A stretch of DNA of 64,000 nucleotides from positions 62,410,666-62,474,665 of the forward strand of contig CM039179.1 in NCBI GenBank assembly GCA_008360975.2, read 5' to 3'. The stretch is from Lichenostomus cassidix (lineage: Eukaryota > Chordata > Aves > Passeriformes > Meliphagidae). Position numbers and translations under genes: made by a program. Below, one piece after another: positions 38,380-50,504 of this stretch. Under the pieces are notes generated by a model. It was not told the origin of the DNA and did not search any database. It worked only from the letters and a program-made list of their open reading frames with translations. Numbering within the stretch: position 1 is the first letter of the stretch; each line of letters opens with the position of its first letter.

Positions 38380-38860
38380 ATCTGTCTTGTTTTCTGCCTA
38401 AACTTTTAAGTCACAGTTTTGCTGGCTGTGTGCTAGGACCAATGTCCTAAATATAAATGGTTACTGTATTTGCTTTCCTGTTTTATTGCAGCTGCAAAAG
38501 TGAGCCATAATGATTTTTATAGTACATGATAGAATTTGTCAGCTATGGGACAGAATGAACTCACACGATAGCGACTGGCTCAGCCTCAAAGTGATAAACA
38601 TGTCAAGATAACAGCAAGCATTTTTCCCCTAAACACGAGAATACAATGCAATTTAAAGCAGCTTTTTTCCCTTTTTCTGCATTTTAATATTCCTATAATC
38701 AATCACCAACCATAACGGTTTTATTATGACTATGGACACAATAGATCAAATTTTTATGGCCTGGTCTTAGTTTTCCATATGTAATCTGCCAGCACCAGTA
38801 ATTGCACAGTTTAGGTCATTTGAGTACCTGATTACCCCCACAAATCAGGTAACTAGACAT
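38380..38860. promoter_or_regulatory. Candidate conserved non-coding element
   Basis: Around 480 bp of non-repetitive AT-rich DNA with CpG-containing islands of complexity (CACACGATAGCGACTGG near 38563, CATAACGG near 38711) and dense motifs: CCTATAATCAATCACC, AGCCATAATGATTTTTATAG and GATTACCCCCAC. The mix of low GC, retained CpGs and no repeat is typical of deeply conserved enhancers. There is no open frame across it. Inference from appearance only. Confidence 0.3.
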
Positions 38861-41800
38861 CTATGCTGCATGCTAACATAACTGGGAGAATAAACTTGTT
38901 CACAAGACTTGGCACATGTAAAGTTGAAAGTCATTCTTCAGGCCAAAGTGAAAATTTTGCTTTGCTTGTTTATTGTTATGATACCCCCAGGGACTATATG
39001 AAGACAGAAAATTTAAAAACATTTGCTTTAAATGTGCAGTTTCTTTCAAGACTCTGGCTAGAACCTAACCTAAAAGTTAGGGTTTCTTGCCCACAAGCAG
39101 GCAGCAGGTAAATCCTGTATGGTTTAAAGAGTGGATTGAATTTTTCAAAAACCATAATTCACAACTTTCAAAGAAAATTATCTGTAATAGAATCAAGTGG
39201 AGATTGAGGTTAATGTTTGATTAAGAGTTAAGAAAGAGGACAAGGAAGAAGTTATTTATTTACACAATGGAGAAAGGCTACCTGAAGGTATCCATAGGCA
39301 CTTGTATAGGTTATCTTCTCCATAAATGACCTAATAAAAGGGATGGTACGAGGTATCAATGAGTGATTAAAATTTATATAGGATAGTAAAACTAAAGGTA
39401 GCTGAGAAGACTTGCATGAAGATTTTAAAATGTGGGTGGCTGAGTAATGAAAAAGGCAATGCATGCAGAAGAGCAGACACACAGGGACCAGGAATTCACT
39501 GCAAGATGAGGCACAAGAGGAAAAGTAAGATCAGCTGTGTACACATGTGCAACAAAATGTCTCTAGGTACCTTATGTCTCTCAGGAGAGAGTTAGCATTA
39601 GCTCCCTGCTTATTAATGGTCAGGAAGACAAAGGGTGCATTAAATGTTATTACAAAAGGAGTACATAATAAAAGACAATCTGACATCATCCACCTGCATA
39701 AAATCTCAGGGCTCCCACATCATGAGGTGTTGGTGCAGACCTAGTCCCCTGGGTGACCTAAATGGGATGGGGAAAGCTGCAGGCTCCGATGTCCCACGGC
39801 AAGGGAAGTCTGGCCCTGTCCTTGCTGGAGTCACAGTGGGGTCCTGCTCTGGTTGGTCTGAGCTCTTGAAGCTCTTCTTATGCTACAGAGGTAAGCAGAA
39901 TGTGTTACAAATACAATGCCTTTTCATTGGGCAGGTAGTGTCCCTCCCACTTGAGTCAGGGCCTTTTTGGATGGGACCCACTGTGGGGATAGAATCCTGG
40001 CAAGTTAAGCATCCTAGCAGGTGCCCTTGGTTGGAGTTGCCCTCACCTCATGGTGTCCCCTCATTCCCCATGGCCCACTGACATGAGCTCCTGGAGGCCT
40101 CACCATTTTGAGCTGGCGATGGTCTCCCTCCCTGCTGTTGTGGCCTCATCCTCTCCCAGGCTGGAGACATCAGAGGGGAGGCAGGCACTGCCCCCAGTGC
40201 TGAGGACATCCATCCTTTTCTGGGAGGATGACATCTGGGATGAGAGGGGAGACAGTGGAAGGAATGGAGATTGCTGTCATTGTTCTGGGTGCAGGACTGG
40301 CTCTTGGCATCCTGTGCTGTTGTACTTTGTCTGTCTCTCTGTGCTGGTGAAGTGTTCAAAGGCACTGCTGATTCTCATGCAGGGAAACACATATGAGGCA
40401 GAGAGGGGCTCAGACCTGCTGGCAGGGAACACTGCAGGCACACACTTGGGTAAAAATTGGAAGAGCTAATCAATTTCTTTTCTTCTCTTTGATATGTTAT
40501 GGTAAAGCATTTCTGCAAAATTTTCATGGACATAAGCCAGCCAAGGTACAGAACTCACTGCCTGTCCTTTACTATGATAATGAAAACACTGCTGATATTT
40601 TCAGTTAAAAAGAACAAAACCAAACCCAGGGAGGTAAGATTTTGTGAGGCTGTTTTAAAACTTTCCTTCATGTCCAACAATATGTACGTGACTCAGCTAC
40701 TAAATAGGCATCTAAATAAAGAGGCTTCTCTTGTGCTTTATGTTCACAAAACTCTCATTCTAGTGTGCAAAGAAACACTCTCCAGCTTTTCTACATGTTC
40801 TTTCTTTGATCTGCACTGCTAACGATAAAACATGTTAGTGTGAATCATAAATGGAGAATTATTTCTGAGTCTGATTTTTTTAGAAATCCTGCTCATAGTT
40901 TAATATGACACAACTACATAACTAAATCACAAGAGTATGTAGTTCTTTACATAATTTTATTTCATTTAGGCTTTAAAATATGCTTAGCAGAAGTACAACA
41001 GTCTTGAGACATTTTCATTTTAACAGAACTCAAAGGGCCTAATACGATTGTATAATATGGGAGAGAGTTTTAAATTTACTCTGTCTAACACAAATGCATG
41101 CTGTCATGCAGAGACTCCCCAAAGGTACTTCAGTGCATTGTCTGAGTGGTAGATGCTTTGAAAAAATGCTTACAAAATAATTTCCAAATACAGCATATTC
41201 AGACGAAGTGCAACTTGCAGATTACTTTTAACGCTGCTGTGCATGTTCTTCTCCTGTATAATATATACATGCCTGTATAATCTTCACATAATGGGGTCAT
41301 AGACCATTCCTGGAGCTTTTTGAAATCACCAAAACATGAATAATTAATGATAATAATACAAAACAAAAGTCATGCAAGCAGGCATAATCTCACTGTATAA
41401 AGTTGTTACAGCAGACAAGGCCCACTCAGGGGCCTCAAAGTTATATGAAAGTTGTTTCAAAATTCAAAAGTCTTCTGCATTATTCACAGCAATTAATCCT
41501 TAGCAGAACAGTTAAATGGTTTTTCATCAGTAAATTACATTTACATACACCCTCTGTCTGCTTGAAAATGTATTGGAAATTCACAGTAATTTTCAGTAGA
41601 GCAAGCTGAAGCATCTACCAAGTGCTTCGGGTATTGCTTTTGATGCATGCACTGATCATTTTATTCTATGTGTTTATTCTTATTTATTCTACGTTTTTAT
41701 TCTTATTCACTGATCATTTTATTCTTTATTTGTATGGTGCTGATGACCATCAATTATAATTTCAATCCTCTGATTTGGCAAAACAAAATTTTAAGCAGAG

Positions 41801-44800
41801 AAACAAGTCTGAGGTGAAGAGCAAAGGAAGATTACTGGCCAGAGGCATGTAGGAGCACTGACATAAATAATAACACTGAAGTGAAGGAATTAATTTGTAT
41901 GAATGGTACTGATGGGGAACTGTGTGTGCTAATGTGTGCAATGAGGATGTCTGCTCTAGAAATTAATGCACTGGACTTTCTATGTCATCTTGCACCAGTT
42001 CCAGGGATCAGTTAAGGAAGGCGTTTAAGCACATCGTCAACATATGAACTTACATATTAACAACTGCCTTTTTCAAGAGGAATTTGCTCTTAGATCAGAG
42101 CCTTAGTTTCTTGGAACAGAAGGCATGGTGGCAATAGTATAGGGAATGATTTTGAGAAGGTGTTAAATAAATGGATTTGAATAGAGAGAGTTTCCAGCTC
42201 CCAGTGGTGTCTCGTCATGTAAAATATTTCCCTGTAAATGGAAATGGAGCTGTTTCTTTTATTTTCTTTGTAACTTTCATTTTATAACAGAAATGGGATG
42301 AAGGACACTATTTCAAAAATATCAGTGTTATCCTTGAGTAAATCTGTTTACCCACTGGCCTCATGCCTTTTGAAATATCCATATACCTAAGGAGCCAGAT
42401 TTAACACTTGCAGTGCTGTAAATCAGAAGTAGCTGTATTATAGTAAGCTAGCATCACATCAGCATAAATCCAGTGAGGCAAGCAGGCCTAACCCCAAAAT
42501 GTTGTACATGACAATGTCTCTTGTGTTTTACAAGTGAGTATTTAATTAGATGCTAATTTTGTGGAATTATCACACTTACTGCCTTCCCAATCGCAAATGG
42601 GGAATTTTCTCCATGCTAAGTTTTCCACTAGCTCTTAGGAGAACAACATTTACCTTTACATTTTTAGCATAAAAATTACCTGTTCTTTAACCACCATAGT
42701 TTTAGAGATCCTCAGGAAAGGCCATAGATTTGGCTTTCCTCCAGCGAGGAGCATCCTTCTGATCTTCTGCCCAGCCTTGATCTCCAGCTTCAGATCAGTT
42801 TTGCAGTGGTCTTATGCCAGTCACTTAGACTGTGGATGAAGGACCGAATCTCACCCACTCTGAAAACAGTTTAGACTTAAAAGTTTACCATAAGAACTGT
42901 GCCAGTTGCGATCTGGCCTGTTTTACTAAAATATTTATACTAGTAAAAGACCAAATGTAAACTCAGGTTACACCAGAAATAAGCTGTGCTTCTGGGAATG
43001 CTTGTATTGCAGGTTAACTGTATTCACACAAAGATAAAATTTGTATATCAACAGCCAGATGTCTTTCCCATTGCTTTAAGTACATTCTTTTTACACCCAT
43101 TTAAAATATTTTAGGCTCAGAATTTAGCCTAGACTTCCTATAGCATTTGCTGACTGTATCTGTATTAGCAGGCAGTGCAGATCAACAGGAGGTTTGTAAA
43201 GCAAAAGAGCTGTGGCTGAGGTCCTGACACCCACACCAGACACACTCCAGGGAGGTTTCCTTCACGCTGGCTCTAGTCTGGACCATTCACAGCACGTCTG
43301 TTAGCTGATGGAGCAGGATGGCTCCACAGGAACAATTTCAGCAACAACCTTGTCTGGGATCCAGTTTGTGTGTGCTCTGAGCCCATTTGTCGATGTGAAC
43401 CAAGGCACATAATGGGGGACAGCCTGGAGATTCACTTCAAAGCATGCTCCTGATCCAAACTGAAACCCTAAGGTAGATGTACTCATTCAGTCTGAAGAAT
43501 TAAAAAGTCCCTGGACCCTTGGAAATAGAAGGATTACCCTCATGGCCCATTGATGCATGGAGAGGGAATATTGAAATTGAATGAATTCTGGGAAGAAGAC
43601 ACTGAAAAAGGACTGCAAATACAGTTTTCCAAGAGGAGGTGAAGTGCTGAAAGATGTCAGAGGATGACAAATTAGACAGGAGTCATGCAGCATGGCAATA
43701 GGAAAAAAAATCAGCATTATTTGGAAGGGCCCATAGAAAAGCACTGTGCCATGCACAGCCATTCTCTAGACTCAGCTGAAAGTGCACCTGGACATTGGGG
43801 TTGTTTCCTGGGGCTTAATGCTTCCTTCCCCAGACAAGCCCCAGAGATGCAAAGCAATTCCAAACAGTTCAAACTTAAAACACATCCAGGAAAGGGCTGA
43901 TTTGAACAGAACAACTTCATCTTGATTTACATGATTGGTGTCTTTACGAATTTTGGGAAAAGTCAGGCAGATTAAATTGGTGCTTATGAAGCCATATACA
44001 ACTTCTTGTGCCATCTGCTAGTTCTTAATTTCCTCTTCAAGTTATTTAGCAATCACATGGATCGTTCTCTTTAACGGGTCTGTGGTGATTTTTCTGAAAC
44101 CAAATCATTCTCAGACAGAAATGGCTGAAACAGCCAGAGCACTTCTTTAGTTCTGCTACCTTAGCTGGCTGTGCAGTGTGACATGGAACTGAAAATCCAC
44201 AGAGCTCTCCAAAATTACAAGAGCAGGTTTAGGGATGGGAAAATGACTAAAAATCCCTGAACAGAAAAGCTGTGCTTGCTATCATGTTTCAGATAATCAT
44301 GGCTCCTTCCCCTGTTAATATACACTTCTTGGATAAGCTGCAATAATAACACTTGTATGAAGAGGATGGACATATTTGATAGTATCAGCACTTGTGTAAC
44401 ATATATATAAATCATGAGAGCAGTTGGCACAGGTAAGGCAGCTAGAAAGTTGGTAGTTCTTCCTTCGGGGTCTCAGATTATATTTTTAAAGTAAAGACCT
44501 CTTAAGTGGTTCCTCTCAAGAGATGTACTGCTCTCCGTGCTTGTAGTCACTCAGCTCAAGAAGAAGGAAACAAAGGCAGTCTCATTCTCTGCAACTCTCA
44601 CATGCTGGTTCCAGAAAATGGCTTTTTGGCTTAATGCTCATTTTTCATGTGATGAGCACACTGAGAAAATGTGGATGTAAAAATAGGAAATGGAACAGAG
44701 TCAGACATGGTCATGCTCACAGAAATGTGGAGGTGCAATGACTTGAAAAGCGGATCCGAATCTGGGGATGAAGGGGTGTAAAGTAGTAAAAGTACTGCTA

Positions 44801-45665
44801 CGTTTTCTAGTTACTGAAACTGGTCATACAATGAGACTCAGTGCTAGAAGTCATTAGTCTTTTGCTCTCCTGTTTTTTTCTCCTTGTTTCCCCTGCTCTC
44901 AGTCTGCTTCTCCTGATGTGCTTCATCCTCGCAGCTGGGTAGCAGAAAACCTGCCTCAGCTGCAAGCTGTTGGCTGGCAGCCACATGGTAATTTATGATG
45001 GTCCTCATGCCTCTGGAAGTAGTCCAGGTGGCATCATCTTCACAGTTGTGAATTCATTTTATGCCTCTACAGGTTGAGGGTTTTCTCATGCCTAAAGGCC
45101 CATAAAGGCCCATTCCTGTATGGCTTCTGAGGGCACCTTGTCCAGGCTCGACAGTGTGACTGTGACATATTTCTCTCCAATGTAAATTAAAAATATTTTC
45201 GAGGATCCTTTTACAGTGAAGAGGGTTAGAAATGCACCTATATATATATAAAAAATACTGGTGCTACCACTGTAGTTGAACTGATTCCACCTATATTTAG
45301 ATAGCTGGTCAAAGAGAGTTTGTAGGGGTTTTCAAGAGCCTGCAGAGGAAGAGGTGCTTTAGGATGTGATCATCTTCAAATTTAGGCCCCTAAGGCAAGG
45401 CAGCGCTCCCAGGAGGAGCCTGCCTCAACCCAGTGACTTTAAGGGCCCCATAAGTAAAATTCAGTGGGATAAACTAACCTTATGATGTGCCTGTCCAAAC
45501 ACATCAGCAGGGGGGCTGAGTTTGCTCACAAGTTCAAAATCACCTGCCAGCCCTGCTGTTAGTGGGGACTCCTGAGCACAGCCCTCAGATGTGGCTTTTG
45601 CTCTGGGAGCTACATGTAAGGGAGGAAGACAGGCTGGCTTGGGGTCTTGGGTCAAGCGCATGCAC
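38861..45665. other. Non-coding stretch, AT-rich from about 40.8 to 42.7 kb
   Basis: No gene recognised. A GC-richer segment at 39.72-40.45 kb gives overlapping open frames (145 and 139 codons) in different frames without domains. This pattern is expected from composition. The AT-rich part holds the duplication at 41650-41725 and TAATTAATGATAATAATAC near 41341. An AT dinucleotide run occurs at 45239-45250. Confidence 0.5.
41650..41725. repeat. Local duplication in TTTATTC-rich DNA, spacing 58 bp
   Basis: CACTGATCATTTTATTCT occurs at 41650-41667 and again at 41708-41725, identical. The DNA between is made of variants of TTATTCT(A)/TTTATTC, so this looks like slippage followed by a segment duplication. 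Confidence 0.8.
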
Positions 45666-45700
45666 CCATCCACCCTATCCACCCTATCCACCCTATCCAC
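45663..45700. repeat. 9-bp minisatellite, about 3.4 perfect copies plus degenerate start
   Basis: CCACCCTAT is repeated at 45670-45678, 45679-45687 and 45688-45696, followed by CCAC. A degenerate copy precedes it. Because the unit is a multiple of three, overlapping frames show tripeptide repeats (STL on plus, VDR on minus). I read these as by-products, not as coding. Confidence 0.9.
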
Positions 45701-48050
45701 ACCCCATGTGAATTCCAGGATCCCACTCACTAGCAGGTGGTGTGGCCGTGGCCCTTTCCTACGTACAATGGGTTGTCTCAAAAAAAGACTGCATCAGGTT
45801 ACCATCCAGCCAAATCCAGTCAAATCCAGATGATTTGGCTTCATATGCCTTTACATATCCCTTAAAAGATATACTGACCTGTTGACAACATAATCTGAAC
45901 CTGAAACTTTGGTTTTGAGTGTCCTACCAACCATTTCTACATGAGTCACACTGCCCATGTAATATTTGCTGGAAAGAGGGATTTGGTTTCTTTTCCTTCC
46001 CCTCTCCTGAAGTGGAAGCAGTTAAAGAAAGCGGACTGAGTGAGAGGGAGCCCAGAGCTTGGTGTAAGGTGCTGTCTGAAAGGAAGCAGATGTCTTTCCA
46101 TCCGTTCTCAGGTGGTGAGATGTCTGGCACAATTACTGGTGCAACATATGGGAACAGACAGGAGCGTTTCAGTTCTGGCTTTGAGTGTTTGGACTAGTTC
46201 TCATCTGGGAGGTGCCTTCTGCAAACTATTTTTTTACTTTTCTTTAACAAAAGAAGTGCATTAGATTCCAACATAAATGTGGTAATCAGAGTAAAATCAT
46301 TCTTCTGTATCTTTTCAGGAGGTATAAAAGGTTTGCTGCTGTAATTTCCTTAAATTGCCTTGTTGCCTTGCCAGCAAGGCAACACCTTGACTGGAGGTAT
46401 TGGGAAGTCACGCATCATCATGGAGCACTCTGTTATTTTTAAAAATTAGGTCAGATTTTACTGTTTAAATAAATCTTTTGAGGGTGGTGGCGTTAGGAAA
46501 CAACAAATTTCATTTTGCTCTACCACTTGTGTCAAAACATCTGCATCAAACATTCGGTGCATAGTGACATAGCAAAACAAATGTAGAGCAGACATTACAG
46601 ATGAATAGCTTGTTGACAGATTAGCAGATGAGTTTCCCTTATGTTTCTGAAAAACATAGCTCCCTAGACATAATGTACAAAGGGGAAAGCTGGGATTAAA
46701 GATCAGATAACAAATAGCAAGATTTTCTTTTCAGTGTTTAGTATTTAAATTCCCTAATATCATGAAAGATATAAAGAGCAAGTAAAGAAAAATATGCCAT
46801 GTCCAACACAGGGAAATGAAACAGACACATCTTTCAGGACTAAAGCTGCAACTAGAGCTGAAAGAAAAGTTTTGGCCTTTCAATATATATGAAAAAAGAA
46901 AAAGAAAAAAAAGCAGATTTGGGTTATTGAAGCTGCTGGCAAAATTTGTGTTGACCTCATCAAATTATTTTGGCTGAAAAAGAGCTGATTCCTTTTAAAA
47001 ATGTTAAAGGTTGTTTTCTAAATAAAATGCCTTTTTGTTTCCAGAATGATATTTTGTTTATAAAAGTAAAAGGAATTAAATTGCACTTTAAAATTAATAA
47101 TTTTTTATTCAAAATATAGTGGTTTTGTTCCTGTTCATTGTTGTTTGTCAAGGGACTGAATAACAGATTATTTGTACAGATCTAAATACAATATGAGCTG
47201 TGGATCATTTTTAAGTAGCTCTGTTAATTCAGGCATGTCCTAATAATATGACTGAAAATTTTCTCCTGAGTCAGAGAGTAAATACATGTGGCTGGGCTAA
47301 CTCTTCTATCCTTTCTAATTCTCTAAAATCTTAGAGAAAAGTAGCTCTATTGACTTGCTTAACCATTTTGGTGCTGCCTTCTCAAGCAGACATGTTATCC
47401 GTTTTACTTGCTGTGTGAAAGCTGTTTCCTGTGTGATGTGGGGAGTGGGAATGAGATGACTGCAGTAGTCAAAAGAGATGTCCCTTGTGCTGCATGATGT
47501 GCAGTGGTGTGCTCTGCATCCTGTTGGATCTGTCAAGAGACCAGAAGGGCTGAATGTGCTTGTGTGGGTTTTGTTTGGTGAAGACTGGATAGTGTTACCC
47601 ATTGGTAGGTTAAATAGCCTGGAGTGGTGGGTAGCAAGCTCTGAGAAGTCATTAGGACAGGTATTTATGGTTCAGCTCTATTACATGCAGCTTGAGGTAA
47701 TGGGGAAGGAGAAAGAGGAAGGGAAAGACATCCCCAGAGTAATTTCCTGGTGTTTCTTTGGTTAGCCAGTCAACATGGGGAAAGCCTTCTGATGAATGCA
47801 CTGGGAGAAAACACAGTGTAAGCATCTCCTGCCAGTTACCCCAGCTCTGTGTATTTAAGGTGGCCAAAATCTAGAGTCTATCCTTTACAGTGTGTGAGCA
47901 CTGCTGGTAGCAGGAAATCCCCAGTTCTCCCTGGTAGCATAAAAATGAAATTAATGGCCAGCCCTTGCATAGCTCTGCAAGGGGTTGAAGACCTCTTAGT
48001 TTTCATTCAGTTATCCATACATGGGCAGCCCAAAACTAGTTGGTGGGTTT
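45701..48050. other. Non-coding stretch, AT-rich from 46.4 to 47.3 kb
   Basis: No gene recognised. The segment at 46.97-47.12 kb is very AT-rich with AATTAAATTGCAC and AAAATTAATAATTTTTT words and could be regulatory. A purine-rich run lies near 46890-46915. The strong hairpin at 46361-46384 is listed separately. Confidence 0.45.
46361..46384. repeat. Perfect hairpin: 10-bp stem, 4-base loop
   Basis: TGTTGCCTTG at 46361-46370 and CAAGGCAACA at 46375-46384 are perfect reverse complements around the loop CCAG. A preceding ATTGCCT at 46355 is a partial third copy of the arm. The stem is too short for a canonical microRNA precursor. Confidence 0.85.
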
Positions 48051-48054
48051 TATA

Positions 48055-48420
48055 ATACCTAATATGAATGGAATTATTTTCATGTATTGCTTTAATTTTT
48101 TTTAAAACTTCCTTTTTATTACATGCTGACAGAAAAATCCAATATATAATCCACTGACAGCCAGCGAGCGCCGGAGCCTGAGAAGTCATCTTACAAAGAA
48201 GGATATGCAATTTTGTATTTCCATCAAGCGTGTTAGAATAATAAGTCAGCTGCCACAAGCTTTAGAGAACTGGCTGGAATTGGACCTCCTACAGCAAATT
48301 GTAATTAAGATTGTAGAAATTTCCCTTTTCAGGACTTGGTTTACAGAATATAAGGTCTCAATATTTTTTATAAGCCTCCAGTATGGGCCGCTACATAAGG
48401 CACAGCAGGATAATGAGAGA
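48055..48420. promoter_or_regulatory. Strongest candidate conserved non-coding element (or conserved exon)
   Basis: AT-rich non-repetitive sequence containing a GC-rich core with several CpGs (CCAGCGAGCGCCGG at about 48161-48174) next to GGATATGCAATTTTG, ATTGTAATTAAGATTG and AGCTGCC words. CpGs retained within AT-rich DNA are what long-conserved elements look like in vertebrates. The left part overlaps a splice-acceptor-like tract ending at about 48132, so an unrecognised exon is the main alternative. I cannot name a neighbouring gene. Confidence 0.35.
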
Positions 48421-48858
48421 GGTAGAATTACTTCCTCTCTTCCCTTCAGCAAGGAGGTAGACAGTCCCAGTAGAGTTCTCTATTCGAAGGAAAAGTTCAG
48501 AATGTCTCCTGAGGAACTGGGAACCACACCCTGTGTTCCACTCCATGAGAGCAAAGTGTGTGCTGGCTGCTTTCCCAGGCCAGGAAGGGCTGGTCACCCC
48601 CCATCAAACCTCAGGTGCTTGCCTGTGCCACCTCCATCAGGTGCTCGTTCTCCACAGGTCCCCCTGCAATCACTGGAAAGAAATAGGCACCTGCAGAGGT
48701 TGAGGAAGCCTCTATGGAGGATCTCCCTCACCTTCACTCCTTGTGAAGTGAGCTCAGGCCACTGCACTGTTGTCCGATTATGGCACTGCAGAATTCAGAG
48801 ACTCTTTTTCCATTTAACTGTACAGCACTTGATTGGGATCCTACCTAGACATTTGTAG
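48130..48858 (+). other. Long stop-free frame of 243 codons; candidate unrecognised exon, function unknown
   Basis: The plus-strand frame is open from just after a TGA at 48127-48129 to a TAG at 48856-48858. The first ATG is at 48205, giving 217 codons. It is the longest stop-free frame in the window. A T-rich tract at 48090-48120, a possible branch site (TGCTGAC) and an AG at 48131-48132 look like a splice acceptor at its start. The first third of the translation (up to about 48360) has mixed charged and hydrophobic residues, including ASERRSLRSHLTKKD, and is more protein-like than the rest. The remainder is Pro/Ser/Arg-rich and looks random. No family recognised and no convincing donor site. 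A chance frame over a conserved non-coding element remains the leading explanation. Confidence 0.2.
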
Positions 48859-48859
48859 A

Positions 48860-50500
48860 TGAAGCATTCAACTGTGCTAGCTCAGTAAACCCTGCAGGAG
48901 CACTCTCCTTTGGATGGGGAGTCAGGATGGGTTTGAGATGAAGGGGTAGTAGTTCCCACTCCCTGAAAACCTCAGCAATACTCTTAGCTCTGCCCGTATC
49001 TGTTGTTTTATTGCAAGCATGTTATGCAGCTCAAAATTTGCCTCTTGGACACTGAGCAATTTGTGCTCCCTTCAGTGCCACCAGGAAAACAGATTCTCTG
49101 CCTGGGAAAGAAACAAATGTAAGCAATGTAAGGCTAAAATAGAAATTGCAAAGACTGAGCTACATCCCAATCCGTGGATTCTTGATTTCTTCAAAATAAG
49201 CATGAGTTACCTGTTACCTCAAATCCTTGAGAGTCCTTTTTTCTGTAGTTTTTTTTCCTTAACAAAGACTTTCTGCTTAGGAAAACATGCTGTTAAATAT
49301 GAGGCCATTTGAAGCTAAAACACAGATGTTTTAAGTGTAGGTGCCTTGATTTTGATGGCCAAAACCGCTGTAATTTATTTCTGGGATCCTCTTCTCCTTG
49401 TGAGCTGCAGCAACATGACCAGAGTGACTGGCAGCCCTGGCTCTCTGCCTGTCAGGAGCAGGTAGGAGTCCCACATACCTGTGGCAGTGGCAGATCTGAG
49501 AGCTGGGCAGGCACAGGGGACATTTGCCTCTGCTTGTGGTCCAAATAGCCATCATGGCCTACAGGCTACCAGCTGAGCCGTTCTGGAAAGCTCAGAACTT
49601 AAGTTCTTTTAGGATTGATATGTCACGTTTGCTGGACTTGTGCATCTCCATATTTATAATTCAACAAGCGTGTACTGTTAGAGGACCTTTCAGCATTTAA
49701 CCTTCAGCATTTCAACTAAAAATGTAACTTGTTTTGTGAGACAATGGTTTTCTCTTTCAAGCTTTATGAAGTAAATGAGTTAAAAGAGTGATGCAGAGTA
49801 AGAGAGGGTTAAAGAAAACACTTGGCTCTAAAACATGAAAAACATTTAAGACAGACAGAGGGCCAAGCTCTAATCTTATTTCCAGTGGACCAGAGAAGAG
49901 CAGAGAAGAGCAGAGCAGAGCAGAGCAGAGCAGAGCAAAGCTGGCTTCATTGGAGTTGGAGCCCACCTAAGCTCTGCAGCTGTGTGTGGAGCTGTAGCTT
50001 GCTAACATGGGGCTTGGGGGCTCTCTTAAATGCTGTTAGTTCCAGATGAGCTGCCTGAGGTGCCACGCTGATAGCGTGCATGGAGAATATCCACATCAGG
50101 AATGAAAGCATCCTGCACACCAGCTTGGCAAAGGCCACTTGACCATGCCAGCAAATCCTTCCGGTTTGCTCTGCCTGGGGCACTGAATCCAAGTGCAGTG
50201 AGCTTTGGGGCACCCAGGGCCAGGCCCACCTCTTGGTTTTAGTGCTCTTTCAGGTGGTTTGTGCCATGCCCAAGCTGCTTGCTGTCACCAGGGAGTGGCA
50301 CTGCAGCCACCATTTGCCGAAGGAGCAGTGAAGCGGGCTTGTCACACCTCGGTATTCACAGGCTGGAAATAGAACAAGCTCACACCACTCCCACACAAGC
50401 ACGCATTACACAGTCAAACAAAAATATCTGTACTTTCCACGATGACTCCAAGCGTTTTTAATGCCACTGACTCTAAATCATGTGCTCTGCTATTACCTCA
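48860..50500. other. Non-coding stretch with one microsatellite
   Basis: No gene recognised. Short open frames at 49.0-49.55 kb lie in several frames with no domain. The GAGCA microsatellite is listed separately. The GC-richer part at 50.1-50.35 kb gives chance frames. Confidence 0.5.
49891..49940. repeat. (GAGCA)n pentanucleotide microsatellite
   Basis: Tandem GAGCA/AGAGC units run through 49900-49936, with two GAGAAGAGCA variant units at the left. Five or more uninterrupted copies mark it as a likely length-variable locus. Overlapping frames show ALLCS or SRAEQ-type peptide repeats that are by-products. Confidence 0.9.
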
Positions 50501-50504
50501 GGAA

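Noticed and set aside
39644..40469. Overlapping frames of 145 and 139 codons
   Set aside because: They lie in different frames of one GC-richer segment, with low-complexity Ser/Pro/Trp-rich translations and no family match that I recognise.
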